The notes: generated by a model from the letters alone, not told the origin. Shown: positions 23,644 to 32,422, counted from the first letter of the stretch. The stretch is DNA of 57,943 bases from Bradyrhizobium lablabi (GCF_001440475.1 NZ_LLYB01000135.1:16042-73984), one strand, 5' to 3'. Made by a program: numbers and translations.

Positions 23644-23859
23644 TTATCGTGTCCGCTCCGGCACGTCGATCGTTGCGCAGTTGCGGCGTCCCTGGGCGGC
23701 GCAGTCCTGCGCCTTTCGTACGTCGGCCATGGTGCCGAGCAGCCAGATTCCGGCGGCCACCAGCACCACGAAGAAGCCGAGCAGCACCGCATTTTCGATA
23801 GCGCGATGGCCGCCCTCCTCTTCCGGCGGCTCCCGCTTCTCCTCGCCGTTCTCCGTCAT
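23644..23859 (-). CDS. Small single-span membrane protein (71 aa) in the EF-P modification operon
   Basis: An acidic N-terminus (E-E-K-R-E-P-P-E-E-E-G-G-H-R) is followed by one span (A-V-L-L-G-F-F-V-V-L-V-A-A-G-I-W-L-L-G) and a C-terminal part with two Cys (Q-D-C-A-A-Q-G-R-R-N-C-A-T). It starts seven bases after the epmB stop, so it is translationally close. Function unknown. The cysteine pair may be periplasmic. Confidence 0.65.
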   Translation of the reverse strand: MTENGEEKREPPEEEGGHRAIENAVLLGFFVVLVAAGIWLLGTMADVRKAQDCAAQGRRNCATIDVPERTR

Positions 23860-23866
23860 CGCGAGA

Positions 23867-24958
23867 TCACGGCTTTGGCGGATAGAGATGAACGTCGCCG
23901 CAATAGTCGACGATACGATACCGCGTTTCCGAGGATAGTTCAGATTCACTGGAACTTGCATGCGACAAATAATTCGGTCCAATCGGCGCCTTTCCATGGC
24001 CGCCGGGAATATCGAGCACATATTCCGGCTGGCACAGGCCTGAGACGCGGCCGCGCAAATGGCGCATCAGTTCCTGGCCTTCGGCGACGGTGGTGCGCAG
24101 ATGCGCGGTCCCCGGCGCCAGATCGCCGTGATGCAGGTAATAGGGTTTGATCCGATTTTCGACAAAAGCACGCATCAGCGCTTCCAGCGTCGCCGTATCG
24201 TCGTTGACACCGCGGAGCAGCACCGTCTGACTCACTAACGGAATTCCGGCGTCGGCAAGCCGGGCGCAGGCGGCGCGGGCCTCGCCCGACAATTCGCGCG
24301 GATGATTGGCGTGAACGGCGATCCAGGTCGTGACGCCATCAACTCGTAACGCCCTGATCATGTCGCCATCGACGCGCGCGGGCGCGGCCACCGGCACGCG
24401 GGTGTGGATGCGGACAATCTTGACGTGATCGATGGCGGCGAGGTCAGTCATGATCTCGGCCAGCCGCCGCGGCGACAGCATCAAGGGGTCGCCGCCGGTC
24501 AGGATGACTTCCCAGATTTCGGTGTGCTGACGAATATAGTCCAATGCGTCGCGATAGGCCGCATCCGACAGCGCCGTTGCCTTGCCTGGCCCGACCATCT
24601 CGCGGCGGAAGCAGAAGCGGCAATACACCGCGCAGACGTGCACCAGCTTGAACAGGACGCGATCGGGATAGCGATGAACGATGCCGTTAACCGGAGAATG
24701 CGCGTCGTCGCCGATCGGATCGGCATTTTCGCCCGGCGCGGTCACGAGTTCGAGCGCGCTCGGGATGAACTGCCGCGCGATCGGATCGTCCGGATTTTCC
24801 GTGTCGATCAGGTTGGCGAGTTCAGGCGTCACGGCAATCGCGTAGCGCGTGGCGACCCGCTCGAGGTCGGCCAGATCAGCCGCCTGCGCCAGCCCGCGCT
24901 CGATGAGATCGGCGGGCTGCCGCAGCGTTGCCGACAATTTCGGATCGATCCTGTTCAT
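23867..24958 (-). CDS. epmB: EF-P (R)-beta-lysylation-pathway lysine 2,3-aminomutase
   Basis: A 363-aa radical SAM/PLP enzyme. The C-A-V-Y-C-R-F-C box (C109, C113, C116) binds the 4Fe-4S cluster; T-G-G-D-P-L-M-L (154-161) binds SAM; P-G-G-H-G-K (K323) is the PLP lysine, as in lysine 2,3-aminomutase. It converts L-alpha-lysine to (R)-beta-lysine for attachment to EF-P. ATG 24958 overlaps the epmA stop by four bases and has an AGGAG site inside epmA, so the two are translationally coupled. The longer frame is open to 24982. Length fits EpmB (about 340-380 aa) and lacks the C-terminal extension of clostridial LAM. Confidence 0.95.
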   Translation of the reverse strand: MNRIDPKLSATLRQPADLIERGLAQAADLADLERVATRYAIAVTPELANLIDTENPDDPIARQFIPSALELVTAPGENADPIGDDAHSPVNGIVHRYPDRVLFKLVHVCAVYCRFCFRREMVGPGKATALSDAAYRDALDYIRQHTEIWEVILTGGDPLMLSPRRLAEIMTDLAAIDHVKIVRIHTRVPVAAPARVDGDMIRALRVDGVTTWIAVHANHPRELSGEARAACARLADAGIPLVSQTVLLRGVNDDTATLEALMRAFVENRIKPYYLHHGDLAPGTAHLRTTVAEGQELMRHLRGRVSGLCQPEYVLDIPGGHGKAPIGPNYLSHASSSESELSSETRYRIVDYCGDVHLYPPKP

Positions 24959-26007
24959 GTCTCTCCTGAAGGTGGCGTCCACACCACCTGGTCCACCCGC
25001 AGCGCGCCGCTCGCCAGCATCACCAAGCGGTCGAAGCCGAGCGCGACGCCGCAGGACGGTGGCATCTCGGCGACGGCGGCGAGAAAATCCTCGTCCAGCG
25101 GATAGCGCTCGCCGTAGCGCCGCTGCTTCTCGTCCATCGCTGCGGCGAAACGGCGGCGCTGTTCGTCGGCATCGGTCAGTTCGCCAAACCCATTGGCGAG
25201 TTCGACGCCACAGGCATAGACCTCGAAACGTTCGGCGACGCGCGGATCGGCCGCCTTCGTCCGCGCCAGGGCCGCTTCCGGCGCCGGATATTCGAACAAC
25301 ACGGTCAAACGCCCCTGCCCCAGATTGGGTTCGACATGCTCGACCAGCACCTTGCTGAAAATGTCTGACCAGGTGTCGTCATCCGTGATCCGCACCCGCG
25401 ATTTGGCCGCCGCCGCAAGCGCCGCTCGATCGCCCTCGCCATGGCTGATGGTAGCGAGCAGATCTATTCCGGCAAAGCGTTCGAACGCTGCTGTGACCGT
25501 CAGCAGTTCCGGCTCGGCAAACGGATCTGCCGTTCTGCCGCGGAACGAAAACCGGCCGATCCCCGTCGCCTGCGCCGCATGGGCGATCACGACGACGGTG
25601 TCGGCCATGATCGCGTCATAGCTTGCGTCGGCGCGGTACCATTCCAGCATGGTGAATTCAGGCAGATGCAGATCGCCGCGCTCGCGATCGCGGAACACGC
25701 GCGCGAATTCGAATATCTTGGTCTCACCGGCGGCGAGCAGTTTCTTCGCGGCGAACTCCGGCGACGTCCGCAGATAGCGCGTCGCCCGGGTGCCATCGTT
25801 ACCGATTATCTCAGTACGAGGCGCATGCAGGTGCGTCTCGTTGCCCGGCGAGACCTGCAGGATGCCGGTCTCCACCTCGCAAAATCCCTGCTCGTCGAAC
25901 CAGCCGCGCACCGCCCGCGTGATCGCGCTTCGCGCCATCAGGAACGGCTTCCGGTCGGCGTGCCGCGCGGCCGACCACCACGGCGATGGCTGATCGGTCC
26001 CAGCCAT
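24955..26007 (-). CDS. epmA: EF-P-lysine ligase, GenX/PoxA-type
   Basis: A 350-aa lysyl-tRNA-synthetase-like protein that attaches beta-lysine to EF-P. It has the class II motif 2 F-A-R-V-F-R-D-R-E-R with E-F-T-M-L-E-W (about 101-123) and motif 3 G-V-A-L-G-F-D-R-L-V-M-L (about 320-331), but no N-terminal OB anticodon domain, as expected for EpmA. ATG 26007 is chosen from conserved alignment position; the upstream frame has no ribosome site or known sequence. First gene of an operon epmA-epmB-small membrane protein-small secreted protein. Confidence 0.95.
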   Translation of the reverse strand: MAGTDQPSPWWSAARHADRKPFLMARSAITRAVRGWFDEQGFCEVETGILQVSPGNETHLHAPRTEIIGNDGTRATRYLRTSPEFAAKKLLAAGETKIFEFARVFRDRERGDLHLPEFTMLEWYRADASYDAIMADTVVVIAHAAQATGIGRFSFRGRTADPFAEPELLTVTAAFERFAGIDLLATISHGEGDRAALAAAAKSRVRITDDDTWSDIFSKVLVEHVEPNLGQGRLTVLFEYPAPEAALARTKAADPRVAERFEVYACGVELANGFGELTDADEQRRRFAAAMDEKQRRYGERYPLDEDFLAAVAEMPPSCGVALGFDRLVMLASGALRVDQVVWTPPSGET

Positions 26008-26267
26008 CAGCAATGAACCCTGTCCAGCCGCCACGCAGCGTTCTCCGCCGGGCCTAAAAAGTCGCTCAAGGAATCGGCAAATACCATTGAAATTGTTCGA
26101 CTTTCTCTCCGATTCCGCCACGCGGCGGCAACCTCCGGCACTTAATCCATCTTGTCATGGCGAAACCCGCTCGCCTTGTCCATTCACGCGATAAGCCTCG
26201 GGCCGAGTGCTGAACCTTGTGGCCCGCTCCGCAGTCCAATGGCCAGAATTTGCAACAGGATACGCGC

Positions 26268-27002
26268 ATGTCTGGCGGCTGGCTGGGAAGAACTGCAATC
26301 CTCTTGTTAATGGCACTGGTCACGGTGGCGCCGGCCAGCGCCGACAGCCCCGGCAGCGAATTGAAACGGCTGGAGGATGCGGACGAAACGTTCACTTCGC
26401 CGGACGGCCAGGTAACCGTTGAGCAATATCAGGGGAAGAAGGGCGAGGACGATCTTGTCTACCAGTTCTGGACCTTCGACGATAAGCATGAGCACGGCGC
26501 TCTGCTGAATCCCGGCGAAGATATCGACCTTGCCGGGTACCGCGCCGGATTTCGATTTAGCCGCAACAGCCAATGGCTGGTGAGGATGCAGAAACTCGGC
26601 GCCGGCTATCACACGCTGTTTCTGTACCGGCGGACCGGTTATCAATTTTCACCGGCGACGCCGAAGCCGCTTGGCGAGATGGCCTGGGATTATTTCTTCA
26701 GCCAGCCGGTGTCCTGGAAGATGCACAGGAAATCCAGGGATCGCGATTCGCTCAACCACAAGCAGGTACATCTGCTCCAGGGGATGGACGACAATTACGC
26801 CTCGATGGGAAAGCGTTGGCCTGACAGCCGCTATGTCGTGCTCTCCCTTTCGTTCGATTCACAGGGTGAGCAGCCGAAGAAGCCCTGGATCGAAGGCTGG
26901 CGCTGCGTCTTCGATACGAAAACCGGGCAATTCTCGATTCCCTCCGATTTCGTCGACCACAACGCGCAGGCGGTCGAATTCCCCCAGCGGCGCCGGCGAT
27001 AA
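26268..27002 (+). CDS. Exported protein of unknown function (244 aa)
   Basis: ATG 26268 follows AGGA by eight bases. A signal peptide ends near A-P-A-S-A-D. The mature part has many aromatic residues (Y-Q-F-W-T-F, W-L-V-R-M-Q-K-L, Y-H-T-L-F-L-Y, W-D-Y-F-F-S-Q-P-V-S-W) and a basic H-R-K-S-R-D-R-D-S-L-N-H-K-Q-V-H-L-L segment, suggesting a beta-rich periplasmic protein. One Cys. It starts 260 bases from epmA on the opposite strand and precedes efp by 167 bases. No family recognised. Confidence 0.75.
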   Translation: MSGGWLGRTAILLLMALVTVAPASADSPGSELKRLEDADETFTSPDGQVTVEQYQGKKGEDDLVYQFWTFDDKHEHGALLNPGEDIDLAGYRAGFRFSRNSQWLVRMQKLGAGYHTLFLYRRTGYQFSPATPKPLGEMAWDYFFSQPVSWKMHRKSRDRDSLNHKQVHLLQGMDDNYASMGKRWPDSRYVVLSLSFDSQGEQPKKPWIEGWRCVFDTKTGQFSIPSDFVDHNAQAVEFPQRRRR

Positions 27003-27169
27003 GCACGGCAAAATAGGGCCGTTACGGCCCCAGCCATTCCCCTGGGAACGGCGGCAAAACGCTGGCATCGACGGGCAAAATCAGTATGTTGCAGCCCGAA
27101 ACCGCCTGATCGGCCCTGCGGACGCCCATGTCCGAATGGGCCGAAGGCCAGAAATTCAGGAAAACAGCT

Positions 27170-27736
27170 TTGAAAGTCATCGCCAGTTCTATCCGCAAGG
27201 GCAACGTCATCGAGCAAGACGGCAAGCTCTACGTCGTCCTTTCGGCCGAAAACATCCATCCCGGCAAGGGAACTCCCGTCAGCCAGATCGAAATGCGCCG
27301 CATCGGCGACGGCGTGAAGGTGTCGGAGCGCTACAAGACCACCGACCAGGTCGAGAAGGCCACCGTCGAGGACCGCAATTTCAACTACCTCTATGAGGAT
27401 GGCGACGGCTTCCACTTCATGAATGCCGAAACTTATGACCAGGTTCAGGTGTCGAAGGAGATCGTGGGATCGTCCGCGCCCTATCTGCAGGAAAACATGA
27501 CGGTGAAGCTGTCGATGCACGACCTCAATCCGGTCGCCATCCAGTTGCCACAGCGCGCGACCCTCGAAGTTGTGGAGACCGAGCCGGTCACCAAGGGTCA
27601 GACCGCGTCTTCCTCCTACAAGCCTGCTATCCTCTCCAACGGCGTGCGTACCTCGGTGCCGCCGCATATTGGAACGGGAACACGGATTGTGGTCATGACC
27701 GAGGACGGCTCCTACGTCGAGCGCGCAAAGGATTAA
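27170..27736 (+). CDS. efp: Translation elongation factor P
   Basis: The 188-aa start at TTG 27170 (M-K-V-I-A-S-S-I-R-K-G-N-V-I-E) gives the exact family length; AGGAAAA is just upstream. EF-P enters the ribosome E/P site and relieves stalling at polyproline. The modification loop N-I-H-P-G-K-G-T-P puts the target lysine at K33. The three-domain KOW, OB and C-terminal domain layout is intact, ending in S-Y-V-E-R-A-K-D. epmA and epmB on the opposite strand supply the (R)-beta-lysine modification, so the whole pathway except EpmC (EpmC is often absent) is here. Confidence 0.97.
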   Translation: MKVIASSIRKGNVIEQDGKLYVVLSAENIHPGKGTPVSQIEMRRIGDGVKVSERYKTTDQVEKATVEDRNFNYLYEDGDGFHFMNAETYDQVQVSKEIVGSSAPYLQENMTVKLSMHDLNPVAIQLPQRATLEVVETEPVTKGQTASSSYKPAILSNGVRTSVPPHIGTGTRIVVMTEDGSYVERAKD

Positions 27737-27780
27737 CGCCGCGCCTTAGGCTACGGAGCATACGCCGGGGGGGCGATGCA

Positions 27781-29349
27781 TTGGGTACGAAGGCTGTCAG
27801 CTTGCTCTCGCGGTGGCTGGCAGCCTTTTGTTTGCCCTTTGCCGGGGTTACCGGCATTTCCGCCAACGAGTTCCGGACGCCGTCGATTTCGGCCATTCGC
27901 GTCGAATGGCGCGCCGCTCTCGATCAGCTTCGCACCGAGATCAGTTCCCAGCCGGCGATCACCTCGCGCTTCACCTTCGCAGGCCGGGCGCGGCTGCCGA
28001 CAGGAGATCCGCGCGCACCGCCCGCGCTGGTGCAACTGAACGCGATCAATTCGCCGATGTTCACCGGCATCGGAAACAGTCCGGTACCGGTGCTGTTGCC
28101 GTTCGACACTGCGGCCTATCTCGACGCCGAGGCCCGTGGCACACGCCATCCGGCGGTGTCGCGCTATCAGGCCGACTTCCGCCCGGTCGATGTGTTTCAC
28201 GCCGGCCCCTCCGGCTACGATGCGGTGTTTTCGCTGGAGCCCGACGACGGCCCGTCGCGAACCTTCGCCCGGCCGGTCGAGGTGCAGATCACGGGCTCGG
28301 TGCTGGTCTACGATCTCGCCGATCCGCTCGGCGGCAAGGGCCAGCCGGTCAGGACGCTGGCGGCGCAATTCCCTGACATCCGCCGCTTCATCCGCGAAGG
28401 CTATGTGCGCTACGCCTTCACCCGCTTCGGCGTGCCCTATGTGGTGTCGATCCAGTGCCTCGATTCAGCGCCGCGCCCGCGCAGGCTCGCTTGCCGCGAG
28501 GCCTATCCGGTCGCCGAGCGCTTCCTGAAGGCGCTGCGCATCGCCGGAGGCCAGCCGGCGCGCCCGCGCTTCGATATTCCTTCCGGCATCGCCGAGCGGC
28601 CGGCGGCGGCTTCTGCAGACTTCACCTATCGTCCGAGCGGCGACATCATCGCCCGCAGCGGCGCGCGCAGGCGCGGCGGCCACGCCGATCTCGCGGTCTA
28701 TTCGCAGATCCGCTTTCCGCTGGAGAGAGCCCCGGTTCTGGTCAGCTCGCAGCAGTTCGGCACGCGCAAATCCGGCGACCGCATCGGCGTCTACCCGTGG
28801 CGGGACAATTTTTGCGAGGCGCGCAGCTTCCAGGTCGGACAATGCGCGGCCGGCTTCGGCCACCAGGGCCAGGACATCCGCCCTGCGCCCTGCCCGCCGA
28901 ACAGCGGTGCTGAGAGCGCCTGCCATCCGCGGAAACAGGCCGTCGTCGCCGTCCGCGACGGCGTCGTCATCCGTTCCCTCAAGCAGCAGGCGGCGACGCT
29001 GCAGATCAACACAGGCAACGAGCACATCCGTTTCCGCTATATGCACATGAACCCGTCAGCCATGGATGCCGATGGCGTCCTCAACGGCCGACGCCTCGCC
29101 GAGGGCGAGAAGTTCGGCGTAGTCTCCAACTATCTCGATTTCCCCAACGGCACGTCGTACCACCTGCACTTCGACGTGCAGGTGTTCACGCGCGACGGCT
29201 GGATCTGGGTCAATCCCTACACCACCCTGATCGCGTCCTACGAACGGCTGATCCGCGGCCGCGGCCGCGAGATCGGCACACAACCACCGGCCGTCGCCGC
29301 CGTGGCACACGCGCTGCCCCAGAATATCCTCCGTCAAGTCGCGCGGTAA
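27781..29349 (+). CDS. M23-type peptidase-domain exported protein
   Basis: A 522-aa protein. A hydrophobic N-terminus (L-L-S-R-W-L-A-A-F-C-L-P-F-A-G-V-T) is a signal peptide. Residues 30-320 are a large domain I do not recognise. The C-terminal part has M23/LytM zinc-site order: H-Q-G-Q-D-I (H of HxxxD), M-H-M-N and S-Y-H-L-H-F-D-V (the HxH box). The G-H-x-G-x-D start is therefore complete and it may be active on peptidoglycan. Four or more cysteines surround the first motif, suggesting disulphides. TTG start immediately after efp (44 bases), possibly co-transcribed with it. Confidence 0.82.
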   Translation: MGTKAVSLLSRWLAAFCLPFAGVTGISANEFRTPSISAIRVEWRAALDQLRTEISSQPAITSRFTFAGRARLPTGDPRAPPALVQLNAINSPMFTGIGNSPVPVLLPFDTAAYLDAEARGTRHPAVSRYQADFRPVDVFHAGPSGYDAVFSLEPDDGPSRTFARPVEVQITGSVLVYDLADPLGGKGQPVRTLAAQFPDIRRFIREGYVRYAFTRFGVPYVVSIQCLDSAPRPRRLACREAYPVAERFLKALRIAGGQPARPRFDIPSGIAERPAAASADFTYRPSGDIIARSGARRRGGHADLAVYSQIRFPLERAPVLVSSQQFGTRKSGDRIGVYPWRDNFCEARSFQVGQCAAGFGHQGQDIRPAPCPPNSGAESACHPRKQAVVAVRDGVVIRSLKQQAATLQINTGNEHIRFRYMHMNPSAMDADGVLNGRRLAEGEKFGVVSNYLDFPNGTSYHLHFDVQVFTRDGWIWVNPYTTLIASYERLIRGRGREIGTQPPAVAAVAHALPQNILRQVAR

Positions 29350-29472
29350 GACGGCGCGAACCAGGGCGTGACCTCGCAAGCTTCGGCGACGCGCTTTGCA
29401 CCCAATGCGTTGCGAATGCGGCCCACGGGCTTGACGTAAATCGGGCCGGAGCGAAGCGTCGGGATGCCGCCT

Positions 29473-29736
29473 TCATTTTGGAAGGCATTCGACGTTGTAA
29501 GCGATAATGACTTGCGCCGGGTCAGCCTTGCGAAGGCTCTTCAAGTCCTCCAAACCGCTTCTGAGTTTGGCTCCTGCCTCTTGCAGGCTGCCCTCGAGTG
29601 CCGACTTGGCGGCCTTGCATCGTTCTTCATTGGAGAACTCCTGAAACACCACGGTAGGCAGAAGCCTCCATTCGGCTCTGTCGTCGGTCGCAGCCGGACT
29701 GACTGAGTAGGAGAAGACGTACATCAGGACCCACAT
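29473..29736 (-). CDS. Small exported protein (87 aa)
   Basis: ATG 29736 is chosen for TGGAG seven bases upstream; ATG 29751 is possible. M-W-V-L-M-Y-V-F-S-Y-S-V-S-P-A-A looks like a short signal peptide. The mature part carries one helix (E-E-R-C-K-A-A-K-S-A-L-E-G-S-L-Q-E) and two Cys (E-R-C and V-E-C-L). A palindromic ATGATCTAGATCAA box lies 109-122 bases upstream. Function unknown. Confidence 0.55.
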   Translation of the reverse strand: MWVLMYVFSYSVSPAATDDRAEWRLLPTVVFQEFSNEERCKAAKSALEGSLQEAGAKLRSGLEDLKSLRKADPAQVIIAYNVECLPK

Positions 29737-29844
29737 CGGTATGCTCCACATGCGACGGAAGCAGTAGGGCTGCGCCAATAAAGCAGCCCTGCCTCGCTGG
29801 CTCAGAGACTGTCGTGATGTCGTTCCGTGGCTCGTCAGCAAGCC

Positions 29845-29858
29845 ATGATCTAGATCAA
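29845..29858. promoter_or_regulatory. FNR/FixK-like palindrome ATGATCTAGATCAA
   Basis: The core TGATCTAGATCA is a perfect palindrome, with one mismatch to TTGAT-N4-ATCAA. It is 109 bases from the small exported gene on the minus strand; a start about 41 bases from its centre would leave a 74-base leader. No gene on the plus strand is near enough to be an obvious target. Confidence 0.45.
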
Positions 29859-29986
29859 CGGGTGATGGAGTTGCCGCGGTCTTTTCGACCCGGCATTCTG
29901 CCGTTTCGCACGATCCAGGTTAAGCAACCGGGCGCGAAGGTCCTTTGGCGCAAGACCCGCGCGTCATCAACGGCAGTTTCCGTCGC

Positions 29987-30466
29987 TTACGAAGCCGCAG
30001 CGCCGACGGCCGGTTTCCGCTCCGGTGGCGTCCAGCGAAACGCCGCGCCGAACCTGTTCCAAACATTGATCGACGCCACTGCCGAGGTGAGATAGGCGAG
30101 TTCTTTCTCGGAGAACTCCGCGCTCGCCTGCGCATAGACCTCGTCGCTGACGCCTTCGCTGAGCAAGGTCAGCGCCTCCGTCCATGCCAGCGCCGCACGC
30201 TCGCGCGCAGTAAATTGCGGCGCCTCGCGCCACACCACCACGAGATTGAGCTTGTCGGTGGGCACGCCGAGCTTCTCCCCTTCCAGAATGTGGTACTGCA
30301 CGCAGAAGGCGCAGCCGTTGATCTGCGAGGCGCGCAGCTTGATCAATTCGAGCAATTGCTTGTCCATGCCGGCCTTGCCCGCGACCTGGCCGAGCGCTCG
30401 CACAACCTCGTAGGCATCCGGCGTCAGCGCCATGAAATCCTTGTACTCTTTGCGGGCGTGTGACAT
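29987..30466 (-). CDS. Carboxymuconolactone decarboxylase/AhpD-like protein
   Basis: A 159-aa protein of the CMD/AhpD superfamily. The C-A-F-C-V-Q-Y-H box (C52, C55, H59) is the thiol-disulphide and proton-relay centre of AhpD-like peroxidases and related proteins. Helical content and length fit the family. It is divergent from a MarR regulator, with a shared palindromic operator at 30483-30517, so it is likely that regulator's main target, as in OhrR/MarR thiol- or stress-responsive pairs. GAGGAAC precedes the ATG. Either peroxidase or carboxylic-acid chemistry is possible. Confidence 0.92.
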   Translation of the reverse strand: MSHARKEYKDFMALTPDAYEVVRALGQVAGKAGMDKQLLELIKLRASQINGCAFCVQYHILEGEKLGVPTDKLNLVVVWREAPQFTARERAALAWTEALTLLSEGVSDEVYAQASAEFSEKELAYLTSAVASINVWNRFGAAFRWTPPERKPAVGAAAS

Positions 30467-30482
30467 CGGCCGTTCCTCATGT

Positions 30483-30517
30483 TATCAGTGCTCTGATTTA
30501 TTATAAGAGCACTGATA
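30483..30517. promoter_or_regulatory. MarR operator: perfect 12-bp inverted repeat
   Basis: TATCAGTGCTCT (30483-30494) and AGAGCACTGATA (30506-30517), spacer of 11. It fills the region between AhpD-like and marR starts and its last base is the A of the marR ATG at 30517. Confidence 0.85.
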
Positions 30518-31098
30518 TGCAGCGCAAGGCATCACTGAGCACGGCGGCGCGATCGCGAAATCCGTCGGCGAAAACTCGGCAAGCGACGCACAAGCCGGCG
30601 GCCGGAAAACCCGGGCGACAGTCGCAGCAAGAAAGTCGCACACCTTTGACGCTGCGCCCGCCGCCGCCTGGCGAAGGCAAACGCGGCGAGCAAGGCTACC
30701 TCGCCTATCTCCTGCGCCAGGCGCAAGGAGCGACCCGGTTGGCGATGGAGCGCTCGCTGGCCGAGCTCGGCGTCACCTCGCCGCAATTCGTGGTGCTGAC
30801 GATGCTCAAGGCCTACCCCGGCCTGTCCGGCGCCGAGCTCGCGCGGGTGGCGATGCTGACGCCGCAGACCGTCGGCGTCATCATCCGCAACCTCGAGCGC
30901 GACGGCGCCATCCGCAAAACCCCGCATCCGGTCCATGGCAGGATGCTGCAATGGACGGTGACGCCGCGCGGCGCGGCCCTGCTGGGTCGGTGCCGCCGGC
31001 ACGCCGAGACGGTCGAACGGCGGCTGGCGGCCGGCCTCTCCGCCGAGGCGGAGCGCACGATCCGGCGTTGGCTTGCTCGAATTGCTACGGATTTGTAA
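30517..31098 (+). CDS. MarR-family transcriptional regulator
   Basis: A 193-aa regulator. Residues 1-60 are a basic, low-complexity, disordered extension; the MarR core begins at Y-L-A-Y-L-L-R-Q and contains the winged-helix (L-S-G-A-E-L-A-R-V-A-M-L-T-P-Q-T-V-G-V-I-I-R-N-L-E-R-D-G and R-T/M-L-Q-W-T-V-T-P-R-G). The core is about 130 aa, typical. ATG 30517 overlaps the operator; a later start cannot be excluded because no ribosome site is evident. It is expected to repress itself and the divergent AhpD-like gene. Confidence 0.9.
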   Translation: MQRKASLSTAARSRNPSAKTRQATHKPAAGKPGRQSQQESRTPLTLRPPPPGEGKRGEQGYLAYLLRQAQGATRLAMERSLAELGVTSPQFVVLTMLKAYPGLSGAELARVAMLTPQTVGVIIRNLERDGAIRKTPHPVHGRMLQWTVTPRGAALLGRCRRHAETVERRLAAGLSAEAERTIRRWLARIATDL

Positions 31099-31166
31099 GA
31101 AAATCGCCGGTTCCCGCGGCGTCATGGCTTTTGGCCCGGACGTCCCGCCCCGCTAGAATGGGGGGC

Positions 31167-32399
31167 ATGAAACATCCCGATTCTCCGATCTCCCCGACCC
31201 GTCGCACCCTGCTGAAAGCCGGTCTCGGCGGCGGCATCCTGCTGGCGGCGCCATCCGCGGTGTTTGCCGCGCCGGCCGGCTTCGACCAGTGGCGCGACAA
31301 TTTTCGCGCACGCGCACTGGCCAAAGGCATTTCGGACGCGACCTGGACGCGGGTGATGGGGCGCATCGAGCCCGACATGACCGTGTTCCGGCAGATGCAG
31401 AAGCAGCCGGAATTCCACGAGCAGATCTGGCAATACATCAACCGCCGCGTCTCCGACTGGCGTATCATCAACGGCCGCGAGGCGCTGAAGAAACACGAGG
31501 CGCTGTTCGCCCGGATCGAACAGGACTTTGGCGTCGAGCGCGGCACGCTGCTGGCGCTGTGGGGCGTTGAATCAGCCTATGGCGATCCCCTGGTGCAGCA
31601 GAACCATATGCGCCCGATCTTTCCTGCGCTCGCCGCACTCGCATGGAACGAGCCGCGCCGCCGCGCGTATTGGGAAACCGAGTTGATCAACGCGCTAAAG
31701 ATCGTCGACCGCGGCTGGGGCACGCCGGAGGAAATGCGGGGATCCTGGGCCGGCGCGATGGGTCATACGCAATGGATGCCGGAAGTCTGGCTCAATGTCG
31801 GCATGGACTACGACAAGGACGGCCGCGTCTCGCCGTTCGGCAAGCCCGATGACGCGCTCGGCTCCAGCGCGCGCTTCCTGCTCAACCGCGGCAAGTATCA
31901 CCGCGGCGAGCATTGGGGCTATGAGGTCCAGACATCAGGCGGGGCTGCGAGCGGCAGCCGCACCTACGCGGCATGGGCCAGCGCCGGCGTCACGCGCGCC
32001 GACGGCAAGCCGTTCCCGCAGCCGAACGCGTCGGCGCAGATGTGGGTGCCGGTCTCAGGCGGACCTGCGTTCCTGCTCGGCCCCAACTTCTATTCGGTGA
32101 AGAGCTATAACCCGTCGATGAACTACGCGCTGGCGATCTGCCATCTCGGCGACCGCATCCTCGGCGCGCCGCCGTTCATCAACCCCTTCCCCGGCTCCGA
32201 ACGCGCGCTCACGTTGGCTGAAGTGCAGGAAGTACAGACACGGCTGACAAAAGCCGGCTTCGACACCGGCGGCACCGACGGCCGCGTCGGCAACGACACC
32301 ATGAAGGCGGTCCGGGACTATCAGACCAAGATGGGTCTATTGCCGGCGGATGGCTATGGTGGGTTGAAGGTGCTGGCGCGGTTGAGGCAGGGCGGTTAG
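31167..32399 (+). CDS. Lytic murein transglycosylase (SLT_2/MltB type) with peptidoglycan-binding domain
   Basis: A 410-aa exported enzyme. R-R-T-L-L-K near residue 12 followed by a hydrophobic stretch and A-V-F-A-A is a twin-arginine signal. Residues 38-340 form the SLT_2 domain with the catalytic Glu in L-W-G-V-E-S-A-Y-G-D-P (E135) and G-S-W-A-G-A-M-G-H-T-Q-W-M-P. The last 60 residues are a PG_binding_1 domain (V-Q-T-R-L-T-K-A-G-F-D-T-G-G-T-D-G-R-V-G). It cleaves the glycan strand with anhydro-muramyl formation. ATG 31158 is an alternative start. Confidence 0.95.
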   Translation: MKHPDSPISPTRRTLLKAGLGGGILLAAPSAVFAAPAGFDQWRDNFRARALAKGISDATWTRVMGRIEPDMTVFRQMQKQPEFHEQIWQYINRRVSDWRIINGREALKKHEALFARIEQDFGVERGTLLALWGVESAYGDPLVQQNHMRPIFPALAALAWNEPRRRAYWETELINALKIVDRGWGTPEEMRGSWAGAMGHTQWMPEVWLNVGMDYDKDGRVSPFGKPDDALGSSARFLLNRGKYHRGEHWGYEVQTSGGAASGSRTYAAWASAGVTRADGKPFPQPNASAQMWVPVSGGPAFLLGPNFYSVKSYNPSMNYALAICHLGDRILGAPPFINPFPGSERALTLAEVQEVQTRLTKAGFDTGGTDGRVGNDTMKAVRDYQTKMGLLPADGYGGLKVLARLRQGG

Positions 32400-32422
32400 T
32401 TCCGCGTAGCAGCCAGCCACAC

